Assembly: GCA_964481445.1 (NCBI GenBank)
Contig: CAYZTQ010000002.1
Location: forward strand, 1-64,000
From: UBA1038 sp964481445
Lineage (GTDB): Bacteria > Bacillota > Clostridia > Christensenellales > Aristaeellaceae
DNA length: 64,000 nt
Direction: 5' to 3'
The position numbers and the translations under genes were made by a program. Positions 26,361 through 33,594 of this stretch are shown one piece after another. The first letter of the stretch is position 1. Each line of letters starts with the position of its first letter. Below the pieces are notes generated by a model. That model searched no databases and had not been told where the DNA came from. It worked only from the letters and a program-made list of their open reading frames with translations.

Positions 26361-26591
26361 TTACCTGGTTCTTGTTTCGATATAATCAGCCACATCGCCT
26401 ACGGTTTTCAGAGCCGTGATTGCGCTGTCTTCCACCTGAATACCGTAGCGGTCTTCAATATCCATGATCAGCACCATCACATTCGCGCTGTCCGCCCCGA
26501 GGTCTTCCACCAGACGGGCCTCACGAACCACCTTTTCGGGGGCAACCTTGAGCTGGTTGGAAATCATTGCCGCCAATTCATCAAATACCAT
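26361..26591 (-). CDS. acpP: Acyl carrier protein
   Basis: A 76-residue acidic four-helix protein that carries growing fatty acids on a phosphopantetheine arm. The attachment serine lies in LGADSANVM, where many ACPs have GADSLDTVE, so the DS core is kept while the flanking residues differ. GGAGGG is 6 nt from the second ATG (26591) and 3 nt from the first (26594), hence the choice. plsX lies directly upstream; fabD and fabG, often between them, are absent here, so most of fatty acid synthesis must be encoded elsewhere. Confidence 0.93.
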   Translation of the reverse strand: MVFDELAAMISNQLKVAPEKVVREARLVEDLGADSANVMVLIMDIEDRYGIQVEDSAITALKTVGDVADYIETRTR

Positions 26592-26624
26592 CATATTCCC
26601 TCCGTTGTATCTATCAATATAACC

Positions 26625-27617
26625 TTACAGCTGACTCATAATTGTCTGAGCAACCTGAGAACGAACCATGCCGCAAGCCTGCCGGATAGCCGATGAAAAA
26701 GCGTACTCCCCGCTGCTGCCGTGCGCTTTGACTACCGCGCCAGCGACCCCAAGCAAAGGAGCGCCGCCGACCTCTTCATAGCTCAGCGCCTTGCGCACCC
26801 GCATGAAAGCAGGTTTGGCAAGCAGGCCGCCTATCTTGGAGCGAAAATCGCCTGTCAGCTCACGCTTGATCATCCCCATCAGGGTTGACGCGATCCCCTC
26901 CGTGTACTTGAGAATCAGATTGCCATCGAAGCCATCACAGACGATGACATCGGCGGTATCCGCGGGGATATACCTGGCCTCAACATTTCCGACAAAATGA
27001 AAGGCGGACGCCTGCATCAGCGGGAAAGTCTCCTTCACCAGAGCGTTCCCCTTTTCTGCCTCGTCCCCGATGTTGGCAAGCCCGATACGCGGCCTGGCAA
27101 TGCCCATGAACTTCTGCATATAGGCATTCCCCATCAGGCCGAACTGCTGCAGGTACTCCGGCTTACAGTCCACATTGGCGCCGCAGTCAATCAAAAGAAA
27201 ACTGCCTTTGCCGTTTGGCAGCAACGGCGCCAGCGCCGGGCGCTCTATGCCCTTGATGCGCCCGAGGCGCAGCATACCGCCAACCAGCACAGCGCCGGTT
27301 GAGCCTGCGGATACGAAGCCGTCTGTTTCTCCGGCGCGCACCGACAGCATCCCCATCACAATGGAAGATTGTTTCTTCTGCCGGATGGCCATGGACGGCG
27401 CATCATGGTTGGTAATAAGCTCAGGCGCGTCAACCAGCTTAATGCGGTCGCGTACATCATCAGCCCCTGCCAGATAAGGCTCAACTTGGGTGAGCACACC
27501 GGCGAGAGAAAGGCGCAGCCCCTGGTCCGCGCGAAGCGCAAGAACACTGCCTTTTACGGCAGACTCCGGCGCATAGTCGCCCCCCATGGCATCAATGAAG
27601 AGATGTACTTCCTGCAC
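26625..27617 (-). CDS. plsX: Phosphate acyltransferase PlsX
   Basis: A 330-residue enzyme that converts acyl-ACP to acyl-phosphate, the first step of phospholipid synthesis in most bacteria. Hallmarks are the opening LFIDAMGGDYAPE, FVSAGSTGAVLVGG, the CGANVDCKPE segment and VCDGFDGNLILKYTEG. The chosen start is GTG at 27617, with AAAGGA upstream, because the family begins a few residues before IDAMGGD. A longer ATG-initiated frame would place the start in the promoter region. It is first in the plsX-acpP-rnc-smc-ftsY operon. Confidence 0.95.
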   Translation of the reverse strand: MQEVHLFIDAMGGDYAPESAVKGSVLALRADQGLRLSLAGVLTQVEPYLAGADDVRDRIKLVDAPELITNHDAPSMAIRQKKQSSIVMGMLSVRAGETDGFVSAGSTGAVLVGGMLRLGRIKGIERPALAPLLPNGKGSFLLIDCGANVDCKPEYLQQFGLMGNAYMQKFMGIARPRIGLANIGDEAEKGNALVKETFPLMQASAFHFVGNVEARYIPADTADVIVCDGFDGNLILKYTEGIASTLMGMIKRELTGDFRSKIGGLLAKPAFMRVRKALSYEEVGGAPLLGVAGAVVKAHGSSGEYAFSSAIRQACGMVRSQVAQTIMSQL

Positions 27618-27672
27618 GTATCGCTGTCCTTTGCGGGATTTATTCGGTGGCAAACCGTCGAATAACAAAATG

Positions 27673-27701
27673 ATATTAACATAGGAAGGATAAATTGACA
27701 A
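27673..27701 (-). promoter_or_regulatory. Promoter of the plsX-acpP-rnc-smc-ftsY operon
   Basis: On the minus strand TTGTCA (27696-27701), 17 bp, TAATAT (27673-27678). The start is expected near 27666, giving a leader of about 50 nt. No FapR-like operator was recognised. Confidence 0.75.
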
Positions 27702-27733
27702 GCACGGAAAAACCCGCAAACATCAAGGCGGAC

Positions 27734-27763
27734 TTGTGTTCTTCCGACCATACATGCTATAAT
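27734..27763 (+). promoter_or_regulatory. Extended -10 promoter of the darA-holB-ricT operon
   Basis: TTGTGT (27734-27739), an 18-bp spacer ending in TGC, then a perfect TATAAT (27758-27763). The TGC makes it an extended -10. The start falls near 27770 and AAAGGAGA lies about 10 nt before darA. Confidence 0.7.
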
Positions 27764-27814
27764 TTTGATGAGGTATCAAGGCAATCGCTGCATCTTGTAA
27801 AGGAGAAAGATAAC

Positions 27815-28147
27815 ATGATGAAACTTATTATAGCCATCGTTCAGGATGAGGATGCCTCTCATTTGATCAGCGAGCTGATGAATGAAGGCTTCAGCGTGAC
27901 CAAGCTTGCTACAACGGGCGGCTTTCTGAGAGCGGGTAACACCACGCTGCTTGTCGGTGTCGATGATGAAAAGTTCGACTCCTGCATGGACATCATCAAG
28001 AAAGTCTGCAAGAGCCGCAAGCAAATAGCTACTTCCCCGGTTACCATCGGCGGCGCGACCGGTATGTACGCCCCTTATCCTATCGAGGTAACAGTAGGCG
28101 GCGCCACGGTATTCGTTCTCTCGGTTGACCAGTTCCTTAAAATGTAA
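27815..28147 (+). CDS. darA: Cyclic di-AMP receptor DarA (PstA, PII-like)
   Basis: A 110-residue PII-like protein that binds the second messenger cyclic di-AMP. It matches the family along its whole length: KLIIAIVQDEDA at the start, KLATTGGFLRAGNTTLLVGV in the nucleotide pocket and the C-terminal GATVFVLSVDQF. The ATG at 27815 lies 9 nt after GGAG. The output of DarA is not settled in any species that I know of. Co-transcription with holB and ricT is a frequent arrangement in Bacillota. Confidence 0.93.
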   Translation: MMKLIIAIVQDEDASHLISELMNEGFSVTKLATTGGFLRAGNTTLLVGVDDEKFDSCMDIIKKVCKSRKQIATSPVTIGGATGMYAPYPIEVTVGGATVFVLSVDQFLKM

Positions 28148-28167
28148 GCTTCCCGGCTTCGGTTTCT

Positions 28168-29148
28168 GTGTCAACAAGATTTGATTTTCAAGGATTCAGC
28201 GGGGCGCATGACCGTCTGATTGCGGAATACCGCGGCGGGCGGGCTTCACATGCGCTCCTTTTGTGCGGTTCCTCCGGCATGCTCAAGAATGATTTCGCGA
28301 GGTATCTTGCCAATATCCTTCTTTGCCAGGCAGCTTCGGGCGACCGTCCCTGCGGCAGCTGCCCCTCCTGCCTGCGCTTTGAGACCGGCAAGCATGGCAA
28401 CCTGCTCGCGCTCGGATTGTCGCCCGGCGCAAAAACCATCAAGATCGATCAGCTCCGCAGCCTGCTGAACGCCTTGTCACTGCATCCGCTGGAATCCGGC
28501 CCGAGAGTGATTCTTCTTTCAGATATTCACGCCATGACTATGCAGGCCCAGAATGCGCTGCTGAAATCGCTCGAAGAGCCGCTTGCGCAGGACTACTATC
28601 TGATCACCTGCGATAATGAACAGGCAGTGCTGCCTACCATCATTTCAAGGTGCAGCCAGGTCAGGCTGCCGGCGCTTGATGAAAAAGCGATGGAAGCCCG
28701 CCTGAAACAATCAGGGCTTGATGCTGAAGAAGCCGCGGCGCTTTCCGGCCTGACGGGCGGAAGGCTCGGCTACGCGCTGGATATCAGCAGGGATACTGCC
28801 TACAGCGATTTGAAGGCGCTTGCAGAGAAAACCATTTTTCAGGTCAGAAAATTCAGTGATATCCCGGCGGCCTCAATTCTTCTAAAAGACGCCAGGGATT
28901 CTGCCGATTTGCTGCTTGATCTTCTGGAAGAAGAAACCCGCCACAGCCTTGCCTGCAGGTATTTGGGCAGCGCGGAAAAGAGGCCAGCTGTCCGGTGGGC
29001 CTCCGTCGATCCTTCCGCCCTGAAGCGCGTACTGGAGGCGGTGTTTGAAGCCCGTAAGTATAAGGCCAGCAATGTATCCTGGCAGGCAATCGTCGATCGT
29101 CTGCTATTTACTATCACGAAGGAGATTTATCAATGTCAATGGTCATAG
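28168..29148 (+). CDS. holB: DNA polymerase III subunit delta'
   Basis: A 326-residue clamp-loader subunit. The AAA+ N-terminus ends its P-loop region as CGSSGMLKNDFA, so the GxxGxGK motif is broken, as is common in the non-hydrolysing delta' subunit. A zinc module with four cysteines (CQAASGDRPCGSCPSC) follows. The SRC motif is present in IISRCSQVRLP. The start is GTG with no obvious ribosome site, 20 nt after darA. The last 16 nt overlap ricT. Confidence 0.9.
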   Translation: MSTRFDFQGFSGAHDRLIAEYRGGRASHALLLCGSSGMLKNDFARYLANILLCQAASGDRPCGSCPSCLRFETGKHGNLLALGLSPGAKTIKIDQLRSLLNALSLHPLESGPRVILLSDIHAMTMQAQNALLKSLEEPLAQDYYLITCDNEQAVLPTIISRCSQVRLPALDEKAMEARLKQSGLDAEEAAALSGLTGGRLGYALDISRDTAYSDLKALAEKTIFQVRKFSDIPAASILLKDARDSADLLLDLLEEETRHSLACRYLGSAEKRPAVRWASVDPSALKRVLEAVFEARKYKASNVSWQAIVDRLLFTITKEIYQCQWS

Positions 29149-30092
29149 GCGTTCGCTTTAAGAACGCCGGAAAACTCTATTATTTTGACCCGGGCAAGCT
29201 CTGGCCGAGCGCGGGAGACGCCGTCATTGTTGAAACCGCGCGCGGAATTGAATATGCCCAGTGCGTCATGGGTGTGCATGAAATCAATGAGGAGAGCATT
29301 TCTTCCCCCCTCAAAAAGGTCATCCGCGTAGCCAATGACGATGACGCAGAGAAATACCGGGCCAATCTGGAAAGCGAAAAGGGCATCTACAGGGTCTGCC
29401 AGCAAAAAATTGCGGAGCATAAGCTGGATATGAAGCTGGTCAAGGTAGAATATACTTTCGACCGCAGCAAGCTGATTGCCTATTTCACCTCAAACGGCCG
29501 TGTGGATTTCCGTGCGCTGGTCAAGGATCTGGCCGCCGCCTTCAAAACAAGGATCGAGCTGAAGCAGATTGGCGTCCGGGATGAAGCCAAGATGCTTGGC
29601 GGTCTGGGTTCCTGCGGCAGGCCCCTTTGCTGTTCCAGCTTTCTGGGAGACTTTCAGCCTGTTTCCATCAAGATGGCCAAAGAGCAAAACCTCTCGCTGA
29701 ATCCCACCAAGATTTCCGGCGTGTGTGGCCGCTTGATGTGCTGCCTTAAATATGAGCAGGATCAATATGAACGCGCCCGTAAGGCTTTGCCCCATATCGG
29801 GCGCGATGTGCTGACCCCGGACGGCCGCGGCACCGTGGTCGAGCTTAACCCCCTGAAAGAGCTGGTCAAAGTCCGCATTTCCAAGGGACAGGACAGTTTT
29901 GAAGTGCATGAGTATGCCGCCGATCAGGTGCAGCGTGTTGCCGCGCCGCAGCAGGCCAAAGCCGGGAACGAAAAGAAAAAAGAACAGCCCAAAAAGGCGA
30001 AGATGCAGGAAGAAGCTGAAACTCAGGACGAAGATGTCGGCGACATCCTTGATGATGATTCTGAGCTGCCGGAGGAAAAGCCTGAAGAGTGA
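29133..30092 (+). CDS. ricT: Y-complex / PSP1-domain protein RicT (YaaT)
   Basis: A 319-residue PSP1-domain protein. RicT forms the Y-complex with RicA and RicF, which helps RNase Y mature certain operon messengers and carries Fe-S clusters in Bacillus. The cysteine-rich blocks GLGSCGRPLCCSSFL and SGVCGRLMCCLKYE are intact. The C-terminal 50 residues are a charged Lys/Glu tail. AAGGAG precedes the ATG inside holB. A strong terminator follows. Whether RicA and RicF exist in this genome cannot be seen here. Confidence 0.92.
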   Translation: MSMVIGVRFKNAGKLYYFDPGKLWPSAGDAVIVETARGIEYAQCVMGVHEINEESISSPLKKVIRVANDDDAEKYRANLESEKGIYRVCQQKIAEHKLDMKLVKVEYTFDRSKLIAYFTSNGRVDFRALVKDLAAAFKTRIELKQIGVRDEAKMLGGLGSCGRPLCCSSFLGDFQPVSIKMAKEQNLSLNPTKISGVCGRLMCCLKYEQDQYERARKALPHIGRDVLTPDGRGTVVELNPLKELVKVRISKGQDSFEVHEYAADQVQRVAAPQQAKAGNEKKKEQPKKAKMQEEAETQDEDVGDILDDDSELPEEKPEE

Positions 30093-30110
30093 ATCTGAAT
30101 CAGACAGATA

Positions 30111-30143
30111 AAAGCGGGCAGGCGCATAACCTGTCCGCTTTTT
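30111..30143. terminator. Bidirectional terminator between ricT and the ABC permease
   Basis: AAAGCGGGCAGG (30111-30122) pairs with CCTGTCCGCTTT (30130-30141), one G-U, 7-nt loop. It is followed by T residues on plus and reads CGCTTTTA on minus, so it serves both convergent operons. Confidence 0.85.
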
Positions 30144-30160
30144 GCCTGTCGTTTGCAGAC

Positions 30161-30862
30161 TTAATTTTTCAGGCTCGCCCTTTTCTCCATGCCGGTAAAC
30201 AGGCGGGTCAGCAGCGTGATTAGAATGAGGTAAATGGCAGCCACCGTAATCAGCGGAAAGAAAGCCGAATAGGTACGGCTTCGGATAAAGTCTCCGGCTT
30301 TGGTCAGATCCATCAGCCCAATAAAGCCGACAACAGAGGTTTCCTTAAGCAGCATAATAAACTCATTGAACAGGTTTGGCAAAATCACCTGCACGCTCTG
30401 CGGAAGCACAATCAGCGTCAAAGTCTGCAAATGCGAAAGGCCCAGTGAACGCCCGGCTTCTGTCTGTCCCCTGTCGATGGCGAGGATGCCGCTCCTGACC
30501 ATTTCCGAGACATAGGCGGCCGAGTTGAGCCCAAAACTGATCAGCGCAATCAGCTCCCTGCTGAGGCTGCTGGAGGACAGGATGATATAGTACATGATCA
30601 TCAGCTGCACGACCACAGGGGTGCCGCGGATTATATCAACATAGACACCGGCCAGCATTCGCAGCGGGTAGACCTTCCCAAAGGGCTTCCATTCGGAAAT
30701 TCTCATCAGGGCGATAACTGTGCCAAGGAGGATGCCAATAGCGGCGGCTCCGGCAGCAATCACAAGGGTTGTGCCCAGACCGCTGAGCAGCATAAGATAT
30801 CGGTTGCCTACGATCAGATTTGTCTCGAAATCAGCTGCTATACGCAGAAACAGTTCTTTCAA
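30161..30862 (-). CDS. Polar amino-acid ABC transporter permease
   Basis: A 233-residue HisM/GlnP-type permease with about five membrane segments. The N-terminal SGLGTTLVIAAGAAAIGILL starts the transmembrane core. The cytoplasmic coupling loop EAGRSLGLSHLQTLTLIVLP has the family's EAA motif. The start codon is TTG, with GGGAGGG 4-5 nt upstream. The binding protein lies upstream across a hairpin. No ATPase gene follows; the gene ends at a terminator, so the ATPase must be encoded elsewhere. Confidence 0.93.
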   Translation of the reverse strand: MKELFLRIAADFETNLIVGNRYLMLLSGLGTTLVIAAGAAAIGILLGTVIALMRISEWKPFGKVYPLRMLAGVYVDIIRGTPVVVQLMIMYYIILSSSSLSRELIALISFGLNSAAYVSEMVRSGILAIDRGQTEAGRSLGLSHLQTLTLIVLPQSVQVILPNLFNEFIMLLKETSVVGFIGLMDLTKAGDFIRSRTYSAFFPLITVAAIYLILITLLTRLFTGMEKRASLKN

Positions 30863-30882
30863 AGCGCCCTCCCGGATGACAA

Positions 30883-30918
30883 TTTCAAGGCCGCAGCAAC
30901 AATTCTGCGGCCTTGAAA
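30883..30918 (-). repeat. Intercistronic hairpin between binding protein and permease
   Basis: A perfect 14-bp stem (30883-30896 with 30905-30918) and an 8-nt loop. On the minus strand it follows the binding-protein stop and is trailed by TTGTC. Such hairpins commonly protect the upstream message or partly terminate, which lets the binding protein be made in excess. Confidence 0.7.
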
Positions 30919-30938
30919 CTGTATCAGATATACTTCAA

Positions 30939-31673
30939 TTATTCAATCGTCGCGAAGTATTTCGCGTAGAGCTTGTCAAATTCGCCGCTTTCCTTCAAAG
31001 CCTTGAGCCCTTCATCAAGAACAGCCATCAGTTCGGTATTCCCCAGTTTCACAGCGATGCCGTACTGCTCATCGGACAAATTCTCCTCGAGCACCTTCAG
31101 CCCTTCAATCTGCTGGGCAAAAACACTGGATGGCGCGGAGTCGACCATCACGGCATCAAGGCGGCCGCTCTTCATATCCACGATCGCATCCAGCGCCTTG
31201 CTGTAGCGCTCGCAGACAATGCCCTCCATAGAATCAGTCACATAAATGTCGGCAGTGGTTCCCAGCTGAACCCCGATCTTCATGCCGGGCTTGATATCTT
31301 CGGTCTTATTGATGTCGGAATCAGCCAATACAATGATTTTCTGCGTGGCGCTGAAATAGGGCGCCGAAAACAGAACGCTCTTGCTCTTCTCTTCACTGAT
31401 GGTGAGACCGGCAATGGCGATATCAATCTGACCGCCTTCAAGCGCAGCGGGCAGAGCATCGAATTCCATGGACTCGACAGTATAATCGATACCTGCTTTC
31501 GACAGGATAGCCCCGATCAGCTCGATATCAAACCCCTGGATGGTGCCGTCATCCGCAATGTATTCAAAGGGCGGAAACTCCGCGTTTGTGCCTACCTTCA
31601 GGCTCTCCGCCAGGGCACCGGCAGCAGTCAGGCTCAAGCAAAGAGCCAGTATCATAACCATCAGCTTCTTCAT
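30939..31673 (-). CDS. Amino-acid ABC transporter substrate-binding protein
   Basis: A 244-residue family-3 solute-binding protein. The signal peptide (about 1-23, MKKLMVMILALCLSLTAAG then ALA) ends in an AxA-type site. The mature part opens LKVGTNAEFPPFEYIADDG and contains GFDIELIGAIL and GGQIDIAIAGLTISEEK, all typical. No lipobox cysteine is at the cleavage point, unlike most such proteins of Gram-positives; the only cysteine in the signal is in LALCLSL. GGAGGG lies 8 nt before the ATG at 31673; a longer upstream frame runs through the promoter and is rejected. The ligand is probably a polar amino acid. Confidence 0.93.
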   Translation of the reverse strand: MKKLMVMILALCLSLTAAGALAESLKVGTNAEFPPFEYIADDGTIQGFDIELIGAILSKAGIDYTVESMEFDALPAALEGGQIDIAIAGLTISEEKSKSVLFSAPYFSATQKIIVLADSDINKTEDIKPGMKIGVQLGTTADIYVTDSMEGIVCERYSKALDAIVDMKSGRLDAVMVDSAPSSVFAQQIEGLKVLEENLSDEQYGIAVKLGNTELMAVLDEGLKALKESGEFDKLYAKYFATIE

Positions 31674-31703
31674 CGCGCATACCCTCCTTGTCATTTCGGG
31701 TGT

Positions 31704-31732
31704 ATCATACTGCATAGTTATGCGTTTGTCAA
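31704..31732 (-). promoter_or_regulatory. Promoter of the amino-acid ABC operon
   Basis: Minus strand: consensus TTGACA (31727-31732), 17 bp, TATGAT (31704-31709). The spacer contains the inverted repeat listed separately. Confidence 0.8.
31712..31723. promoter_or_regulatory. Possible operator inside the ABC promoter spacer
   Basis: GCATA-GT-TATGC, with perfect 5-bp arms, lies between the -35 and -10 of the binding-protein promoter. A further TTATGC on the upstream side repeats half of it. A repressor bound here would block polymerase. No known regulator is recognised from the motif. Confidence 0.3.
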
Positions 31733-31767
31733 GCATAATTTTACATTATTTCGGATTTTCATCCAAC

Positions 31768-31796
31768 TTGACCAAAAACAGTCCTGATAGTAATAT
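31768..31796 (+). promoter_or_regulatory. Promoter of the rhomboid-like gene
   Basis: TTGACC (31768-31773), 17 bp, TAATAT (31791-31796). The start is expected near 31803, with a leader of about 35 nt carrying GCGAGG. Confidence 0.75.
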
Positions 31797-31836
31797 AACC
31801 ATTAAGAAATTACTCATTTTGCGAGGATTGTTCAAT

Positions 31837-32487
31837 ATGAAGCTGTTGAATCAACTGGAAAGAAAAATGTATAGGCTGCGCATTGCGCCGTTTTTCCATT
31901 ATGTTATTTTTGCGATGGCGGGCGTTTACGCGCTGGATTTGCTCTTCCCCTCCTTCGGTCTGATATACCGGCTTTCTCTTATTATGCCCATGGTCTACGG
32001 CGGAGAGGTTTGGCGGCTGGTCAGCTTTATTGTTCTCCCATCAGCCGGGAATATCCTGTACGCTGCGCTCAGCATGTATTTTTATTACATCATCGGCACA
32101 ACGCTCGAAAGCAAATGGGGCCCACGCCGATTCCTGCTTTATTTTCTTATCGGTGTACTCGGCGCCATCCTTGCCGCGGTCATCACACAGTTCGGCACAA
32201 ACCGCTACCTCTTCCTCTCCATGTTTTTTGCCTATGCGATGATAAACCCGGAACAGGAATTGCTTTTGTTTTTCGTAGTCCCTGTCAAAATGAAGTGGAT
32301 CGCTCTGCTGAACGCAGTCTATTTTATCTATGTGCTGATTGTCGGCAGCTGGTCGATGAAGGCGGCCGTGCTGCTGAGCCTTTTGAATCTCTTTCTCTTT
32401 TTCGGAGGAGATATCATCAACCTGATTCGCCGCAGCGTGCAGCAATACAGGCGGCGCCGCATGTTCCGCAAGGCTCAGCAGAGATGA
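31837..32487 (+). CDS. Rhomboid-like membrane protein, apparently without catalytic residues
   Basis: A 216-residue protein with about five or six membrane segments and a basic C-terminal tail (RRSVQQYRRRRMFRKAQQR). The layout and the segment SMYFYYIIGTTLESKWGPRR followed by FLLYF resemble the rhomboid/Derlin-like family, in which a helix, a short loop and WG-R follow each other. The serine motif GxSG and the matching histidine of active rhomboid proteases are not visible, so it is more likely a pseudo-protease. GAGG is 10 nt from the ATG. An upstream frame extension through the promoter is rejected. It stands alone between a divergent ABC operon and a terminator. Confidence 0.7.
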   Translation: MKLLNQLERKMYRLRIAPFFHYVIFAMAGVYALDLLFPSFGLIYRLSLIMPMVYGGEVWRLVSFIVLPSAGNILYAALSMYFYYIIGTTLESKWGPRRFLLYFLIGVLGAILAAVITQFGTNRYLFLSMFFAYAMINPEQELLLFFVVPVKMKWIALLNAVYFIYVLIVGSWSMKAAVLLSLLNLFLFFGGDIINLIRRSVQQYRRRRMFRKAQQR

Positions 32488-32494
32488 TCTTTGC

Positions 32495-32532
32495 AAAACG
32501 CCCGTCTGACGCGAAAATCAGACGGGTGTTTT
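32495..32532. terminator. Bidirectional terminator between the rhomboid-like gene and rnpB
   Basis: A 15-bp stem (32495-32509 with 32518-32532, one G-U pair) and an 8-nt loop. It ends GTGTTTTAT on plus and GGCGTTTTGC on minus, just past the 3' end of rnpB. Confidence 0.85.
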
Positions 32533-32540
32533 ATATACAG

Positions 32541-32872
32541 TGGTGAGCGCAGCCTGTAAGCCGAGTTCTGTCTGGAATGGTCATCTATCTAGGCCGACCG
32601 TCGCCGGAAGGCTCAAGCGATTACGAAAGCGGGACGGGCCGTCCCATATGCCTTCATCTATCTTGCACCGGGTGGGGTTTACATGACGGACAAGTTGCCA
32701 GGCCGCCGGTGCGCTCTTACCGCACCTTTCCACCCTTACCGATTGCTCGGCGGTATCTCTCTGTTGCACTTGCCTTGGAGTCGCCTCCACCAGCCGTTAG
32801 CTGGCACCCTGCCCTGCGGTGCTCGGACTTTCCTCATGCCATTGGCATGCGACCATTCAGCTGCCTCACCAG
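32541..32872 (-). ncRNA. rnpB: RNase P RNA (type A-like)
   Basis: The minus strand has the conserved RNase P RNA blocks in order. GAGGAAAGTCCGAGC lies near the 5' end, then ACAGAGAGATACCGCC, then GGTAAGGGTGGAAAGGTGCG with TAAGAGCGCACC, then AGATAGATGACC and ACAGAACTCGGCTTA near the 3' end. The ends close in a P1 helix (GGTGAG with CTCACC). The P13/P14 hairpin block points to the type A form, usual outside Bacilli. It begins about 11 nt after the zinc-ribbon gene and ends just before a terminator. No separate promoter is clear, so it may be made from the operon transcript. It matures tRNA 5' ends. Confidence 0.96.
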
Positions 32873-32883
32873 CCGTATCAGCG

Positions 32884-33585
32884 TCAAACCATCACCATAC
32901 GGCCGCAGGTCTCACACTCAACCAGCTTGCCGTTTTTGATGTTGCTCAGCACAGAGGAGGGAAAAGACATATTGCACCCCCCACACTGCTCATTTTGAAG
33001 CTTCGCAATCGGCGGCGTCGCGTGCTGCTTGATGGTGTTGTACTTCTCAATGTACTCTGCGTCAATACCCGCCAGCTTTTCCTTCGCCTTTTCACGCATC
33101 TGCTCTATCTGGGTCTGAGCCTCCTTATACTCGGCGTCAAACTCATCACGAAGCGGAATGAACTCTTCCTTGGCGGCAACCAGCCTCACCTTCAGGTCGC
33201 GCTGAACACGGTCACGGTCCGCGGCAATCTTGCGCAGCCTTCTGGTTTCCTGCTCAAAATCCTGCAGGGAAGCGGAAAGGCGCTGCGCTTCTTCGATATA
33301 AGCCCGAACCTGCGCGCTGTCCGAAGCGGGCTCGTTCTGCACGCGTGACTGAAGCGCCTTGATCTGATCCTCTGTCAGAGAGAGGGCGTCCTTCAAGGCA
33401 TCCATGCGGTCCAGCATGGCAAGCACCTCGTCTCCCACTTTTTTCAGGCTCTTCTGAAGCTCCTGAAAAGAATCGCGCAGCTTAACCAGCTTCTGGCGTT
33501 TGGGAGACCTGCGGATAGAAGACTCCAGATTATCAGCCTCAATATCCGCCTGCTGATACTGCCATAAAAGTTCAAGTTGGTTCAT
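32884..33585 (-). CDS. Coiled-coil protein with C-terminal C4 zinc ribbon (CdsZ-like)
   Basis: A 233-residue protein. Residues about 1-185 are a long antiparallel coiled coil rich in Glu, Lys and Gln. The C-terminus is a zinc ribbon with CGGCNMSFPSS and ECETCGRMV. This is the zf-RING_7 / CdsZ type, widespread and lying near nif3-like and rnpB genes in Bacillota. A role in RNA or cell-surface processes has been proposed for relatives, but none is certain. It lies 9 nt downstream of the Nif3-like gene. Confidence 0.85.
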   Translation of the reverse strand: MNQLELLWQYQQADIEADNLESSIRRSPKRQKLVKLRDSFQELQKSLKKVGDEVLAMLDRMDALKDALSLTEDQIKALQSRVQNEPASDSAQVRAYIEEAQRLSASLQDFEQETRRLRKIAADRDRVQRDLKVRLVAAKEEFIPLRDEFDAEYKEAQTQIEQMREKAKEKLAGIDAEYIEKYNTIKQHATPPIAKLQNEQCGGCNMSFPSSVLSNIKNGKLVECETCGRMVMV

Positions 33586-33594
33586 TCTTCCTCC

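Noticed and set aside
28168..28450. HolB with a broken P-loop as a sign of gene decay
   Set aside because: The delta' subunit commonly lacks a functional P-loop while the zinc module and SRC motif are intact.
32577..32939. Open frames on the plus strand around 32577-33348
   Set aside because: They lie over the RNase P RNA and antisense to the zinc-ribbon gene; no ribosome sites or family matches.
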